This document shows positions 42,528-51,034 of a DNA stretch of 64,000 nt, in pieces; the stretch's first letter is position 1, and each line of letters begins with the position of its first letter. Source of the DNA: Blastococcus sp. HT6-4 (lineage in GTDB: Bacteria > Actinomycetota > Actinomycetes > Mycobacteriales > Geodermatophilaceae); the NCBI RefSeq assembly GCF_039679125.1, contig NZ_CP155551.1, forward strand, positions 992,001 to 1,056,000, in the 5' to 3' direction. Under the pieces are notes generated by a model, which had not been told where the DNA came from, did not search any database, and saw nothing but the letters and a program-made list of their open reading frames with translations. Made by a program: the position numbers and the translations under genes.

Positions 42528-43568
42528 ATGCGCCGCCGCCCCCGTTCCGCCGCCCTGGCCCTCGCCGGGGCCGTCACCCTCGTCCTCGCCGCCTGCGGAG
42601 GCGGCGACGCGGGCGGTCCGACGACCAGTGCGGGCGACGCCGACGCCTGCCCGGGCGAGGTCGTCGACGTGGTGGTCTCGGTGGGGCAGTGGGGCGACGT
42701 GGTGGAGACCCTCGGCGGTGACTGCGCCTCGGTGACCACCGTGATCAGCTCGACCGCCGTCGACCCGCACGACTTCGAGCCGACCACCGGCGACATCGCG
42801 GCCTTCCAGGAGGCCGAGCTGGTCGTCCTCAACGGCGCCGACTACGACCACTGGGCCGAGGACGCCGCGACGGGCGTGGATGCTGCGCCGGTGGTGCTCG
42901 ACCTCGCGGAGGTCGTGGGCCTCGGGGAGGCCGAGCACGCCGGGGAGGCCGAGCACGCCGAGGAGGCCGAGCACGCGGAGGAGGAAGCCGAGCACGCCGG
43001 GGAGGGCGAGCACGCGGAGGAGGAGGGGCACGGCCACGGCGGGGTCAACCCGCACATCTGGTATTCGCCGGAGTACGTGCAGCAGGCCGCCGAGGCGGTC
43101 ACCGCCGAGCTGAGCGAGCTCTCGCCGGATGCGGCGGACTACTTCGCTGAGCGGGCCGCCGCCTGGGAGGAGGAGCTCGCTCCCTACCTCGCCGAGATCG
43201 AGTCGCTCCGGACCACCGCCGAGGGGCGTACGTACGCGGCGACCGAGTCGGTGTTCGAGTACATGGCCGAGGCGATCGGGCTGACCGATGTCACCCCGGA
43301 GGGATACCGGGAGTCCGCCAGCAACGAGGGGGAGCCGGCTCCCGGTGATCTGGCCGCGTTCGAGGCCGCGCTGTCGGCCGGCGAGGTCGACGTGCTGATC
43401 TACAACACGCAGACCGAGGGCGGGGTGCCCGAGCAGTTGCGTGCCGCCGCCGAGGACGGTGGAATTCCGGTCGTCGAGGTCACCGAGTCGGCGCCCGACG
43501 GCGCGTCCTCGTTCATCGACTGGCAGTTGAGCCAGCTGCGCGCGCTGTCCGACGCCCTGCGGGCCTGA
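42528..43568 (+). CDS. Zinc ABC transporter substrate-binding lipoprotein (ZnuA-like)
   Basis: 346 residues, ATG 42528 after CTGGAGA. The lipobox VLAAC places a lipidated Cys at 23. The cluster A-I fold shows the metal His in AVDPHDFEPTTGDI, a second in GVNPHIWYSPEYVQQAA, and a third region near YNTQTEGGVPEQL. An inserted loop of about 40 residues (around 135-175) is built from EAEHAGE-like repeats plus GHGHGG, a typical zinc-collecting loop. Permease and ATPase genes are not next to it. The Zur-like box upstream supports zinc rather than manganese. Confidence 0.9.
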   Translation: MRRRPRSAALALAGAVTLVLAACGGGDAGGPTTSAGDADACPGEVVDVVVSVGQWGDVVETLGGDCASVTTVISSTAVDPHDFEPTTGDIAAFQEAELVVLNGADYDHWAEDAATGVDAAPVVLDLAEVVGLGEAEHAGEAEHAEEAEHAEEEAEHAGEGEHAEEEGHGHGGVNPHIWYSPEYVQQAAEAVTAELSELSPDAADYFAERAAAWEEELAPYLAEIESLRTTAEGRTYAATESVFEYMAEAIGLTDVTPEGYRESASNEGEPAPGDLAAFEAALSAGEVDVLIYNTQTEGGVPEQLRAAAEDGGIPVVEVTESAPDGASSFIDWQLSQLRALSDALRA

Positions 43569-43599
43569 TCGCCCGTCACCCCGACGACCGGGGCCTCGA

Positions 43600-44325
43600 T
43601 CAGTCCTCGTAGGTGTCCGCGGGCGGCTCGATCGGCCGGACCGACACCGGGTCGATGACCGCCTCGGGGTAGTCGCCGGCGGGATGCCGCACGGGCGGGG
43701 CCCAGGTGCCGATCACCTCGACCCACTGGTCGGCGGCGAGGCCGCCCCGCTCGCCGTCGACCACGACGGTGATGCCGACGGCGTCGGCGGCGCAGCAGGC
43801 GATGGCGATCCGGCTGACGTACCAGCCGCCGCCCTCCCGCGGGGTGACGAAGCCGGTCAGCCGGATCCGCCGGCCCTCGAGCGTCGAGGCGTCCGGGGCC
43901 AGCGCGGCCAGGCGGTACGTCATGACGGGGACGGTCCGGTGGTCCCGGCCCGGGTCGTCCGGGCCCAGGGCCGGTGCGGCGAGGGTGTCGGCGGTGAGCT
44001 GCGCGGGCTGGGTCTGCCGGGCGACGGTGAACGAGCCCAGCGCCGGTGGGGCCACGAGGGCGAGCACCACGGCCGGCAGGACCAGGAGCCAGGAGACGCG
44101 GGGTGCCCCGTGCTCGTGCGCGGGAACGCCGTCGCCGTCCCGCTGCCGGGCGCGCCAGGCGCGGAGCAGGCCGAGGAGCGCGACGCCCAGCAGGACGACG
44201 GCGGCGATCAGCAGGAACGGGCGGAAGCCGGCCTGGACGTAGGCGAGGTGGGCGTCGGTGAGCGCCACCTGCAGGACGTAGGCGCCGAGCAGCAGCAGGA
44301 CGCCGTGCTGGGTCATCCGGTCCAC
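43600..44325 (-). CDS. TIGR03943 family membrane protein (permease partner)
   Basis: 241 residues. Two N-terminal helices (GVLLLLGAYVLQVALTDAHL, FLLIAAVVLLGVALLGLL), another helix (WLLVLPAVVLALVAPPALG) and a beta-rich extracellular part with LTGFVTPREGGGWYVSRIAIACCAADAV (positions 150-180), whose Cys-Cys is conserved in the family. It is always paired with a YraQ-type permease, found 7 bases upstream here. In other bacteria such pairs often lie near zinc or metal regulators; transported substrate is not known. The GTG at 44325 and ATG at 44316 are both usable. Confidence 0.85.
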   Translation of the reverse strand: MDRMTQHGVLLLLGAYVLQVALTDAHLAYVQAGFRPFLLIAAVVLLGVALLGLLRAWRARQRDGDGVPAHEHGAPRVSWLLVLPAVVLALVAPPALGSFTVARQTQPAQLTADTLAAPALGPDDPGRDHRTVPVMTYRLAALAPDASTLEGRRIRLTGFVTPREGGGWYVSRIAIACCAADAVGITVVVDGERGGLAADQWVEVIGTWAPPVRHPAGDYPEAVIDPVSVRPIEPPADTYED

Positions 44326-44332
44326 GGGAGCC

Positions 44333-45232
44333 TCACAGCAGGACGGCGCCGACGCCGACCGCGGCGAGCACGGCGACGACGAGGGTCACGGGAGCGAAGC
44401 GGGCGGCGAACCGCGGGCCGAAGGTGCCGGCCTGCAGGGCGATCAGCTTGACGTCGACCGCCGGACCGACGACCAGGAAGACCAGCCGCGCGGTGGGGGA
44501 GAACCCGACGAGGCTCGCCGCGACGAACGCGTCGGCCTCCGAGCAGACCGCCAGGACGACGGCGAGGGCGGCCAGCACGAGCACCGCCAGCACGGGGGAG
44601 CCGGCCACCGCGTCCAGCCACGCCCGCGGGACGACGGTGCTGAGCGTCGCCGCGGTCAGCCCGCCGACCACCAGGAACCCGCCCGCGTGCAGCAGGTCGT
44701 GCTGCACGGCGGCCCGGAACGACTCGCCCCGGCTCTCGCCCGGCGCGGCGACGTGGCCCGCGCGGACCCGGAGCCAGGCTGCCCGGCCGAAGGACGCCCA
44801 CAGCCAGCCCATCACCAGCGCCACCAGCACCGAGGCCAGGAAACGGGCCAGGACCATCTCCGGCTGGCCGGGGAACGCGACGGCGGTGGCCACCAGCACG
44901 ACCGGGTTGATGGCCGGCGCGGAGAGCAGGAACGCGAGCGCGGCGGCCGGTGCGACGCCGCGCCGGATCAGGCTCCCGGCCACGGGCACCGACGCGCACT
45001 CGCAGCCGGGGAGGACCGCGCCCGCCAGCCCGGCCACCGGCACGGCCGCCGCCGGGCGGCCCGGCAGGGCGCGGGCGAAGAAGGACGCCGGCACGAACGT
45101 GCTGATCGCGGCAGACAGCAGCACGCCCAGTACCAGGAACGGCAGGGCCTGCAGGCAGACCGCCACGAACACCGTGGACCACGCCTGGACGACCGGCTCC
45201 TCGAAGACGGCGGGCCGCAGGACGTAGAGCAC
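44333..45232 (-). CDS. YraQ/DUF318-type permease
   Basis: About 300 residues and eight or more helices. Two inverted halves carry the family signatures LPGCECASVPVAGSLIRRG and AVCSEADAFVAASLVGFSP, with SAPAINPVVLVATAVAF between. GTG 45232 is the only usable ATG/GTG/TTG downstream of the regulator gene, yet the same frame continues upstream into an apparent first helix (ALLAVLAAIAVLYVLRP), so the true start may be non-canonical near 45300. The 245 bases up to the Fur-family gene hold nothing else. It pairs with the TIGR03943 protein. Confidence 0.8.
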   Translation of the reverse strand: MLYVLRPAVFEEPVVQAWSTVFVAVCLQALPFLVLGVLLSAAISTFVPASFFARALPGRPAAAVPVAGLAGAVLPGCECASVPVAGSLIRRGVAPAAALAFLLSAPAINPVVLVATAVAFPGQPEMVLARFLASVLVALVMGWLWASFGRAAWLRVRAGHVAAPGESRGESFRAAVQHDLLHAGGFLVVGGLTAATLSTVVPRAWLDAVAGSPVLAVLVLAALAVVLAVCSEADAFVAASLVGFSPTARLVFLVVGPAVDVKLIALQAGTFGPRFAARFAPVTLVVAVLAAVGVGAVLL

Positions 45233-45477
45233 GGCGATGGCCGCCAGGACGGCGAGCAGCGCGTCCCCGGAGCGGGGCCCCCGGCGCCGCGGCTCGTCCC
45301 GGCGGTCTGGCTGACGGGGATGCAGGGGGCCGAACGAGCCGCGCAGCTGCGCCGGTGGCTCGCCCGAGGAGGTCCGGCGGACGATCCGCGGCGCGACGTG
45401 CCGGCCGAGCTGCGCGACGCCGTCGCCGGGTTCGGGCCACCCCGGAGGTGCGCCCGGCCGCCCGGCGGGTCTGACGG

Positions 45478-45873
45478 TCAGCCCGCCGGGCGGCAGGTGG
45501 CGCAGGTACCGAAGATCTCGAGGGCGTGGCTGACGTCGGCGAAGCCGTGCTCGCCGGCCACCTCGTCGGCCCAGCGCTCGACGGCCGGGCCGGCGACCTC
45601 GACCGTGCGGCCGCAGGACCGGCACACGAGGTGGTGGTGGTGCTGGCTGCTGCAGCGCCGGTACAGGGCCTCGCCGGTGTCGGTCCGGATGGAGTCGAGC
45701 TCGCCGTCGTCGGCCAGTGACTGCACCGCGCGGTAGACGGTGGACAGACCCACCCGGCCGCCGGCGGCGCGGAGCCGGGCGTACACGTCCTGGGCGCTGT
45801 GGAAACCCTCCAGGTCGGTGAAGAGCGTCCGGATCGCGTCGCGCTGCGGGGTGGGGCGGGTCACGCGCCCCAT
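45478..45873 (-). CDS. zur: Fur-family regulator, probably Zur
   Basis: 131 residues, ATG 45873. The N-terminal winged helix has TPQRDAIRTLFTDLEGFHSAQDV, and VGLSTVYRAVQSLADDGEL is the recognition helix. The C-terminal domain has HHHHLVCRSCG and CATC, the two Cys-x2-Cys structural zinc pairs. Position beside a metal permease, close to the ZnuA-like gene with its Zur-like box, argues for zinc sensing; Fur-type iron control in this organism appears to be done by IdeR. Confidence 0.85.
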   Translation of the reverse strand: MGRVTRPTPQRDAIRTLFTDLEGFHSAQDVYARLRAAGGRVGLSTVYRAVQSLADDGELDSIRTDTGEALYRRCSSQHHHHLVCRSCGRTVEVAGPAVERWADEVAGEHGFADVSHALEIFGTCATCRPAG

Positions 45874-45940
45874 CGTGGCACGGCGGTCGCCGGCCGCGGT
45901 GTCAGCCCGGGGAGCTGCCCGGGCTGACACCGGCGGGTGG

Positions 45941-46834
45941 TCACAGGTCCACCACGGGCTCCCCGGTACCGCCGATGCGGTCGAGCTCCTCCAGCTCCAG
46001 GGGCCCGAGCACACGCGCGGCGGCCTGCAGGTTCTCCTCCAGGTGGGCCACCGACGACGTGCCGGGGATGAGCAGCACGTTGGGGGACCGGGCGAGCAGC
46101 CAGGTCAGCGCCACCTGCATGGGCGTGGTCTCCAGCCGTCGCGCCACGGTCTCCAGTGCCGCGGACTGCAGCGGGGTGAACCCGCCCAGGGGGAAGAACG
46201 GGGTGTAGGCCACACCCTCCCGCGCGAGGGCGTCGATCAGCGGATCGTCCTGCCGGTGCACGAGGTTGTAGTGGTTCTGCACGCAGACCACCGGGGCGAT
46301 GGCCTGCGCCTCGGCGAACATCTGCGGGGTCGCGTTGCTGACGCCCAGGTGCCGGACGAGGCCCTCCTGCTGCATGGCTGCGAGCGCCTCGAACGGCTCG
46401 GCCAGTGAGCGCTGCACCGGCTCGGCGAACCCGGGCATCCGCAGGTTCACCACCTCGAGGGCGTCCACGCCCAGGTGGTCGATGTTCTCCTGCACGGCGC
46501 GGCGCAGGTCCGCGGGATCGAGCGCCTCCGGCCAGCCGCCGTCCGCGTCCCGCCGGGCCCCGACCTTGGTCACGATGACGAGGTCGTCGGGGTAGGGATG
46601 CAGCGCCTCCCGGATCAGCTCGTTGACGACGAACGGTCCGTAGTAGTCGCTGGTGTCGATGTGGTTGACCCCCAGCTCGACCGCCCGCCGGAGGACGGCG
46701 AGGGCGGCGTCCCGGTCGGCCGGCGGGCCCATGACATGAGGGCCGGTGAGCTGCATGGCCCCGTAGCCCAGGCGGAAGACCTCACGGTCGCCGAGGCGGT
46801 AGGTGCCGGACTTCTCCGCGGTGGTGATCGTCAT
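45941..46834 (-). CDS. Aldo/keto reductase family protein with Asn in place of catalytic His
   Basis: 297 residues, TIM barrel. D and Y are in HIDTSDYYGP, Lys in VIVTKVGA, but the fourth residue lies in VVNLRMPG, so Asn stands where His is usual. The cofactor motif is IPGTSSVAHLEENL. This Asn form occurs throughout one actinobacterial/proteobacterial branch, so the enzyme may still be active with altered chemistry. It follows the formaldehyde-dehydrogenase-like gene on the same strand but a hairpin separates them. Confidence 0.87.
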   Translation of the reverse strand: MTITTAEKSGTYRLGDREVFRLGYGAMQLTGPHVMGPPADRDAALAVLRRAVELGVNHIDTSDYYGPFVVNELIREALHPYPDDLVIVTKVGARRDADGGWPEALDPADLRRAVQENIDHLGVDALEVVNLRMPGFAEPVQRSLAEPFEALAAMQQEGLVRHLGVSNATPQMFAEAQAIAPVVCVQNHYNLVHRQDDPLIDALAREGVAYTPFFPLGGFTPLQSAALETVARRLETTPMQVALTWLLARSPNVLLIPGTSSVAHLEENLQAAARVLGPLELEELDRIGGTGEPVVDL

Positions 46835-46868
46835 GGGTGCTGGCGTACCCGTCCACGGCGGGACATGC

Positions 46869-46906
46869 GCGGCCGGCCGGCGGGCGGTCGCACACCGGCC
46901 GGCCGC
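46869..46906 (-). terminator. GC hairpin between dehydrogenase and reductase genes
   Basis: Perfect 12-base arms GCGGCCGGCCGG and CCGGCCGGCCGC with a 14-base loop, 5 bases after the dehydrogenase stop. Confidence 0.65.
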
Positions 46907-46910
46907 GGGC

Positions 46911-48092
46911 TCACGGCTGGAGCAGCACCTTGACGGCGCCGTCCTTCTTCTCCCGGAAGTTGGCGTAGGCCTGGGGGGCCTGCTCGAGCGGCACCCGGTG
47001 CGTGGCGAACTCGTCCACGCCCAGCGGATCGCCGTCGATCAGCAGCGGCAGGATGTCGGGGACCCACCGCCAGACGTTCGCCTGTCCCATCCGCAGCTGG
47101 ACCTGCTTGTCGAACATGCGCATCAGCGGCAGCGGATCGGTCGCCCCGCCGTAGACGCCGGACAGCGAGATGGTGCCGCCGCGGCGGACCGCCTCGATCG
47201 CGGTGTTCAGCGCGGCCAGCCGGTCGATCCCGGCCACCGTCATGACCCGTTCCATGATCGCGTCGGGCACCACGGCGCTGGCCTTCTGGGCGATGGTCGC
47301 CAGAGGGGACCCGTGTGCCTCCATGCCGACGGCGTCGATGACCGCGTCGGGCCCGCGCCCGTCGGTGAGGTCGCGAACCTGGGCGACGACGTCGGCCTGG
47401 TTCGTCGAGTCGATGACGGTGATGCCGTTGCGCCGGGCCCGGGCCAGCCGCTCGGGCACCACGTCGGAGGCGATGACCTGGCCGGCACCCAGGTGCTTGG
47501 CGATGCGGGTGGCCATGTCGCCGATCGGGCCGAGCCCCAGGACCAGGACGCTGCCCCCCTGCGGGATGCCGGCGTACTGGACGGCCTGCCAGGCGGTGGG
47601 CAGCACGTCGGAGAGGTAGACGTAGCGGTCGTCGAGCGGGGCGTCGGGCACCTTGATCGGCAGGGTGTTGCCGAACGGCACCCGCAGGTACTCGGCCTGG
47701 CCGCCCGGCACCTGGCCGTAGAGCTTCGTGTAGCCGAACAGCGAGGCGCCCATGCCCTGCTCGCGGTTCTGCGTCGTCTCGCACTGCGACTGCAGCCCCT
47801 GCGCGCACATCCAGCAGGTGTTGCAGGAGATGTTGAAGGGGACGACGACGCGGTCGCCGGGCTTGACGGCGGTGACGTCGGCACCGACCTCGCGGACGAT
47901 GCCCATCGGCTCGTGACCCATGACGTCGCCGGTGGTCATGAAGGGCGCCATCACCTCGATGAGGTGGAGGTCGGAGCCGCAGATGCCGCTCGACGTGATC
48001 TCGACGACGACGTCCGTCGGATCCTGGATCGTCGGGTCCGGGACGGTCTCCACCCGGACGTCTCCCCGTCCGTGCCAGGTCACTGCGCGCAT
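46911..48092 (-). CDS. Zinc-dependent alcohol dehydrogenase, formaldehyde-dehydrogenase-like
   Basis: 393 residues from ATG 48092 with GAGGAG upstream; longer frames lack a site. Catalytic zinc ligands are Cys in SSGICGSDLH, His and Glu in MGHEPMGIV; the structural zinc set is CNTCWMCAQGLQSQCE. The NAD-binding fold is VLVLGLGPIGDMATRIAKHLG. Length and the extended insert after the structural zinc match glutathione-independent formaldehyde dehydrogenases. It would oxidise an aldehyde or alcohol; the true substrate is unknown. Confidence 0.9.
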   Translation of the reverse strand: MRAVTWHGRGDVRVETVPDPTIQDPTDVVVEITSSGICGSDLHLIEVMAPFMTTGDVMGHEPMGIVREVGADVTAVKPGDRVVVPFNISCNTCWMCAQGLQSQCETTQNREQGMGASLFGYTKLYGQVPGGQAEYLRVPFGNTLPIKVPDAPLDDRYVYLSDVLPTAWQAVQYAGIPQGGSVLVLGLGPIGDMATRIAKHLGAGQVIASDVVPERLARARRNGITVIDSTNQADVVAQVRDLTDGRGPDAVIDAVGMEAHGSPLATIAQKASAVVPDAIMERVMTVAGIDRLAALNTAIEAVRRGGTISLSGVYGGATDPLPLMRMFDKQVQLRMGQANVWRWVPDILPLLIDGDPLGVDEFATHRVPLEQAPQAYANFREKKDGAVKVLLQP

Positions 48093-48263
48093 GCGGAATC
48101 TCCTCGATCGGGCCGTTGGGAAAGGGCTGAACCCTCTTCGTGAGCCGGATCGCGTGACTCTCAACCAAACGCCGCGTGTTCGTGACTATGCGTCAAGCAA
48201 TCCTAACGCTGCGCTGAAGTGAGTGTGCGCATTGTGGTGATCCGGTTCACAGAACTGCTGCTC

Positions 48264-48311
48264 ATTACCCCGTTACCTAGATCACGAACCCATCACGGCG
48301 TGTTTACATGG
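48264..48311 (+). promoter_or_regulatory. Candidate operator shared with the first M23 gene
   Basis: ATTACC (48264), GTTACC (48272), ATCACG (48281) and ATCACG (48292, 11-base period) stand in a row, followed by GCGTGTTTACATGGG. Aligned with 1379-1410, the blocks TCACG, TCACG, GTGTTT and AT-GG fall at the same spacing. MtrA-type control of cell-wall hydrolases is the leading idea, unproven. Confidence 0.45.
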
Positions 48312-48366
48312 GCCCCGCTCCTCTCCCCGGGGGCACCGGAAATGTCGGCCGACGGAAGTCAGGTGC

Positions 48367-49923
48367 ATGAGCTCGCTCCACCAGGACCGCCTCCTCGACG
48401 AGGGCGCGGCATCGGCCGGGACAGTCGTCCCGGCAGCTGCCGCCGACCCCGCTCCGGCCGCCGTGTCGGCCGGGATCGCCGAGGACACGTCCACGTCCAC
48501 CGCTCCCTCGCGGCGTCCGGGGAAGACGCCCTCGACGAGGGCTCGCGCGACCGTCGACCCGGCCACCCGGGCGACCGCCAGGAACTCCGCGCGCGGCACC
48601 GCGGCCACGGGGTCGCGCGCCGCCCGGGCCACGGCTGCCCGCACGGCCAAGGCGGCCGGCGCCACGGCCACCCCGGCGACCGCCGAGGCGGCGAGGACCG
48701 CGGCCGTGAGCGCCACGGCCGCGACCCGGAAGGCCACCGCCGCAACCCGGAAGGTGGCCACCGCCGCGACCCGGAAGGCGGCCGTCGCCGCCGCGGCGAA
48801 GCCGGCGGCCACGCGTCGTCGGCAGGCCGCCCCGGCGCCCGCCGCCGCGACGGTCCGCGCCGCGCGCGCCGCCGTCGTCCGGGCCATCGCAGCCAAGGTC
48901 GCGGCCGACGCAGCCGCCGAGCGTTCCCGGATGGCCCGGCCGACGCCCCACCGGCGCTCCCGCGTGGACCTGGCCGCCCTGGAGCCGGTCACGGATGTCA
49001 CCGCGCTGGTCCAGCGCCCGACGCACGCCCCTGGGGCGGTCGTCGTCGTCAAGGACGTCCCCGCATCGGCGGCCCCGGCCACCGTCGTCGTCGCGCCCGT
49101 GGTGGTCGCCTCCGGCCGGCCCGCCGGCGCGGAGGACGAGTCGGCCCGCGCGGCCGGTGTCGTCGCGGCCCTGGCCCGCGGGCTCCGCCCCTCGCGCCTC
49201 CCGCGTCCTCCGTCGGCGCGGCGCCGGTCGGCCTTCTGCCTCGCCGCCGCCCTGGTGGGGGCCCTGAGCATCGGCGGCGCCGCCGCGGAACCGGCGGCCG
49301 TCGAGACCCGGACGGTCAGCCACTCGGTCAGCGTGGCCGAGCAGCTGGGGATCGAGGGGTCGGCCCCGGCCGATGTCGTCGACGACGAGGACACCTCGCG
49401 GCTGCAGGAGCTCGTGGCCAGCCGCAGCGCCCGGGACGCCGAGCGGACCGCTGCCGCGGACGCGCAGGCCGAGGCCGACCGCCTCGCCGTCGAGGCGGCC
49501 GACCGCGCCGCCGCCGAGGCCGCCCGGCCGAAGGCCGTGCTCCCGGTCGAGGGCGGCCGGCTCACCAGCGGCTTCGGCGCGCGCTGGGGCACGCTGCACG
49601 CCGGCATCGACCTGGCCGCGCCCATGCGCACCCCGGAGTACGCGGCGATGGACGGCGTCGTGCTCGAGGCCGGTCCGGCCAGCGGCTTCGGCCTCGTGGT
49701 CTACATCCAGCACGACAACGGCGACGTCACGGTCTACGGGCACATGGACGAGATCCTGGTCGAGCCGGGCCAGATCGTCCGCGCCGGGGACACCATCGCC
49801 CTGCTGGGCAACCGGGGGCAGTCGACCGGCCCGCACCTGCACTTCGAGGTGCACGTCGGCGGCATCGACGGGGAGCGCGTCGACCCGCTGCCCTGGCTCC
49901 GGGAGCGCGGCGTCCAGATCTGA
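48367..49923 (+). CDS. M23 family peptidoglycan endopeptidase with Ala/Arg-rich N-terminal region
   Basis: 518 residues, ATG 48367. The first 280 residues are extremely rich in Ala, Thr, Arg and Val, with short repeats such as TAATRKATAATRKVATAATR, resembling a histone-H1-like tail. A membrane helix follows near 285-305 (AFCLAAALVGALSIGGAAA), then a charged helix (ERTAADAQAEADRLAVEAA) and the C-terminal LytM domain with H-A-G-I-D and GPHLHFEVH zinc motifs. The basic region would be cytoplasmic and the peptidase outside. The catalytic half is nearly the same as in the protein at 1457-2254. Confidence 0.9.
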   Translation: MSSLHQDRLLDEGAASAGTVVPAAAADPAPAAVSAGIAEDTSTSTAPSRRPGKTPSTRARATVDPATRATARNSARGTAATGSRAARATAARTAKAAGATATPATAEAARTAAVSATAATRKATAATRKVATAATRKAAVAAAAKPAATRRRQAAPAPAAATVRAARAAVVRAIAAKVAADAAAERSRMARPTPHRRSRVDLAALEPVTDVTALVQRPTHAPGAVVVVKDVPASAAPATVVVAPVVVASGRPAGAEDESARAAGVVAALARGLRPSRLPRPPSARRRSAFCLAAALVGALSIGGAAAEPAAVETRTVSHSVSVAEQLGIEGSAPADVVDDEDTSRLQELVASRSARDAERTAAADAQAEADRLAVEAADRAAAEAARPKAVLPVEGGRLTSGFGARWGTLHAGIDLAAPMRTPEYAAMDGVVLEAGPASGFGLVVYIQHDNGDVTVYGHMDEILVEPGQIVRAGDTIALLGNRGQSTGPHLHFEVHVGGIDGERVDPLPWLRERGVQI

Positions 49924-49937
49924 GCGCCGCCGTCCAC

Positions 49938-49973
49938 GACGCCCCCTGCCGGACCTTTGCGGCCGGGGGCGTC
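49938..49973 (+). terminator. Hairpin after M23 gene
   Basis: GACGCCCCC and GGGGGCGTC arms around an 18-base loop that contains CCGG...CCGG, 14 bases after the stop. Confidence 0.65.
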
Positions 49974-50022
49974 GGGCATGGGGGAGACTCGCGGCGTCGT
50001 GGGAGAGGGGCGGGAGAAGGTC

Positions 50023-50940
50023 ATGGGGCACGGTCACGCGCACGGACCGGCGACCGCAGCCGGCCCGCAGCGCCGCCGGCTCGCCGTCGTCCTCGGCCTG
50101 ACGGTCGCTGTCCTCGTCGCCGAGGTCGTCGGTGCGGTCCTGTCCGGCTCCCTGGCCCTGCTGGCCGACGCCGGGCACATGGCCACCGACGCCGCCGGCA
50201 TCGCGCTGGCGCTCGGCGCCGTGACTCTCGCGCAGCGGCCGGCGGCCGGACGGCGGACGTTCGGCTGGGCGCGGGCGGAGATCCTGGCCGCCGTCGCCAA
50301 CGGCCTGCTGCTGCTGGCGGTGGCCGGATACGTGCTCGTCGAGGCGGTGCGCCGGATCGGGAGCCCGACCGAGGTCGGATCCGGGCTCATGCTGGTGGTC
50401 GCCTCCGCCGGCCTGGCGGTCAACCTGGTCGGCCTCGCGGTGCTGCACCGCGGGCGGACCGAGTCGCTCAACGTGCGCGGGGCCTACCTCGAGGTGCTGG
50501 CCGACGCGCTGGGCTCGGTCGCGGTCATCGTCGCCGCCGTCGTCATCGCCACCACCGGCTGGACCCCCGCCGACACCCTCGCCTCGGTGCTCATCGGCTT
50601 CCTCGTCGTGCCGCGGGCCTGGCACCTGCTCCGGGAGGCGCTCGACGTCCTCCTGGAGGCGGCTCCGCGCGGGGTCGACCTCGACGAGGTGCGCGCGCAC
50701 ATCCTGCGCGTCGACGGCGTCCGCGGCGTGCACGACCTGCACGCCTGGACGATCACCTCCGGGCTGCCGGTGCTCTCGGCCCACGTCGTCGTCTCCGACG
50801 ACGCCCTGGCGGCCGGGCACGGTGGACGCGTGCTGGACGCGCTCTGCTCCTGCCTCGGTGACCACTTCGACGTGGAGCACTGCACGTTCCAGCTGGAGGG
50901 CGAGGCGCACGCCGCCCACGAGGCCCCGGTCCACGACTGA
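50023..50940 (+). CDS. Cation diffusion facilitator (zinc-type exporter)
   Basis: 305 residues from ATG 50023 (GGAGAAGG upstream). The N-terminus GHGHAHGP is His-rich. Six helices carry the metal site: H52-x3-D56 in ADAGHMATDAAG; the paired site in helix 5 reads EVLADALGS, with Glu where zinc exporters usually have His. The cytoplasmic domain ends in HFDVEHCTFQLE, typical of CzcD/ZitB. It would export Zn2+ (or Co2+/Cd2+) in exchange for protons. Confidence 0.9.
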   Translation: MGHGHAHGPATAAGPQRRRLAVVLGLTVAVLVAEVVGAVLSGSLALLADAGHMATDAAGIALALGAVTLAQRPAAGRRTFGWARAEILAAVANGLLLLAVAGYVLVEAVRRIGSPTEVGSGLMLVVASAGLAVNLVGLAVLHRGRTESLNVRGAYLEVLADALGSVAVIVAAVVIATTGWTPADTLASVLIGFLVVPRAWHLLREALDVLLEAAPRGVDLDEVRAHILRVDGVRGVHDLHAWTITSGLPVLSAHVVVSDDALAAGHGGRVLDALCSCLGDHFDVEHCTFQLEGEAHAAHEAPVHD

Positions 50941-51034
50941 TGCCGGACCCCTCCTGCCGGGAGCGGGGCCACCGGCGGCACCGCGCCGAGTGGGACAGTT
51001 GAGCGGCACGACCGGCCGGCAGGAGGAGATCGCG

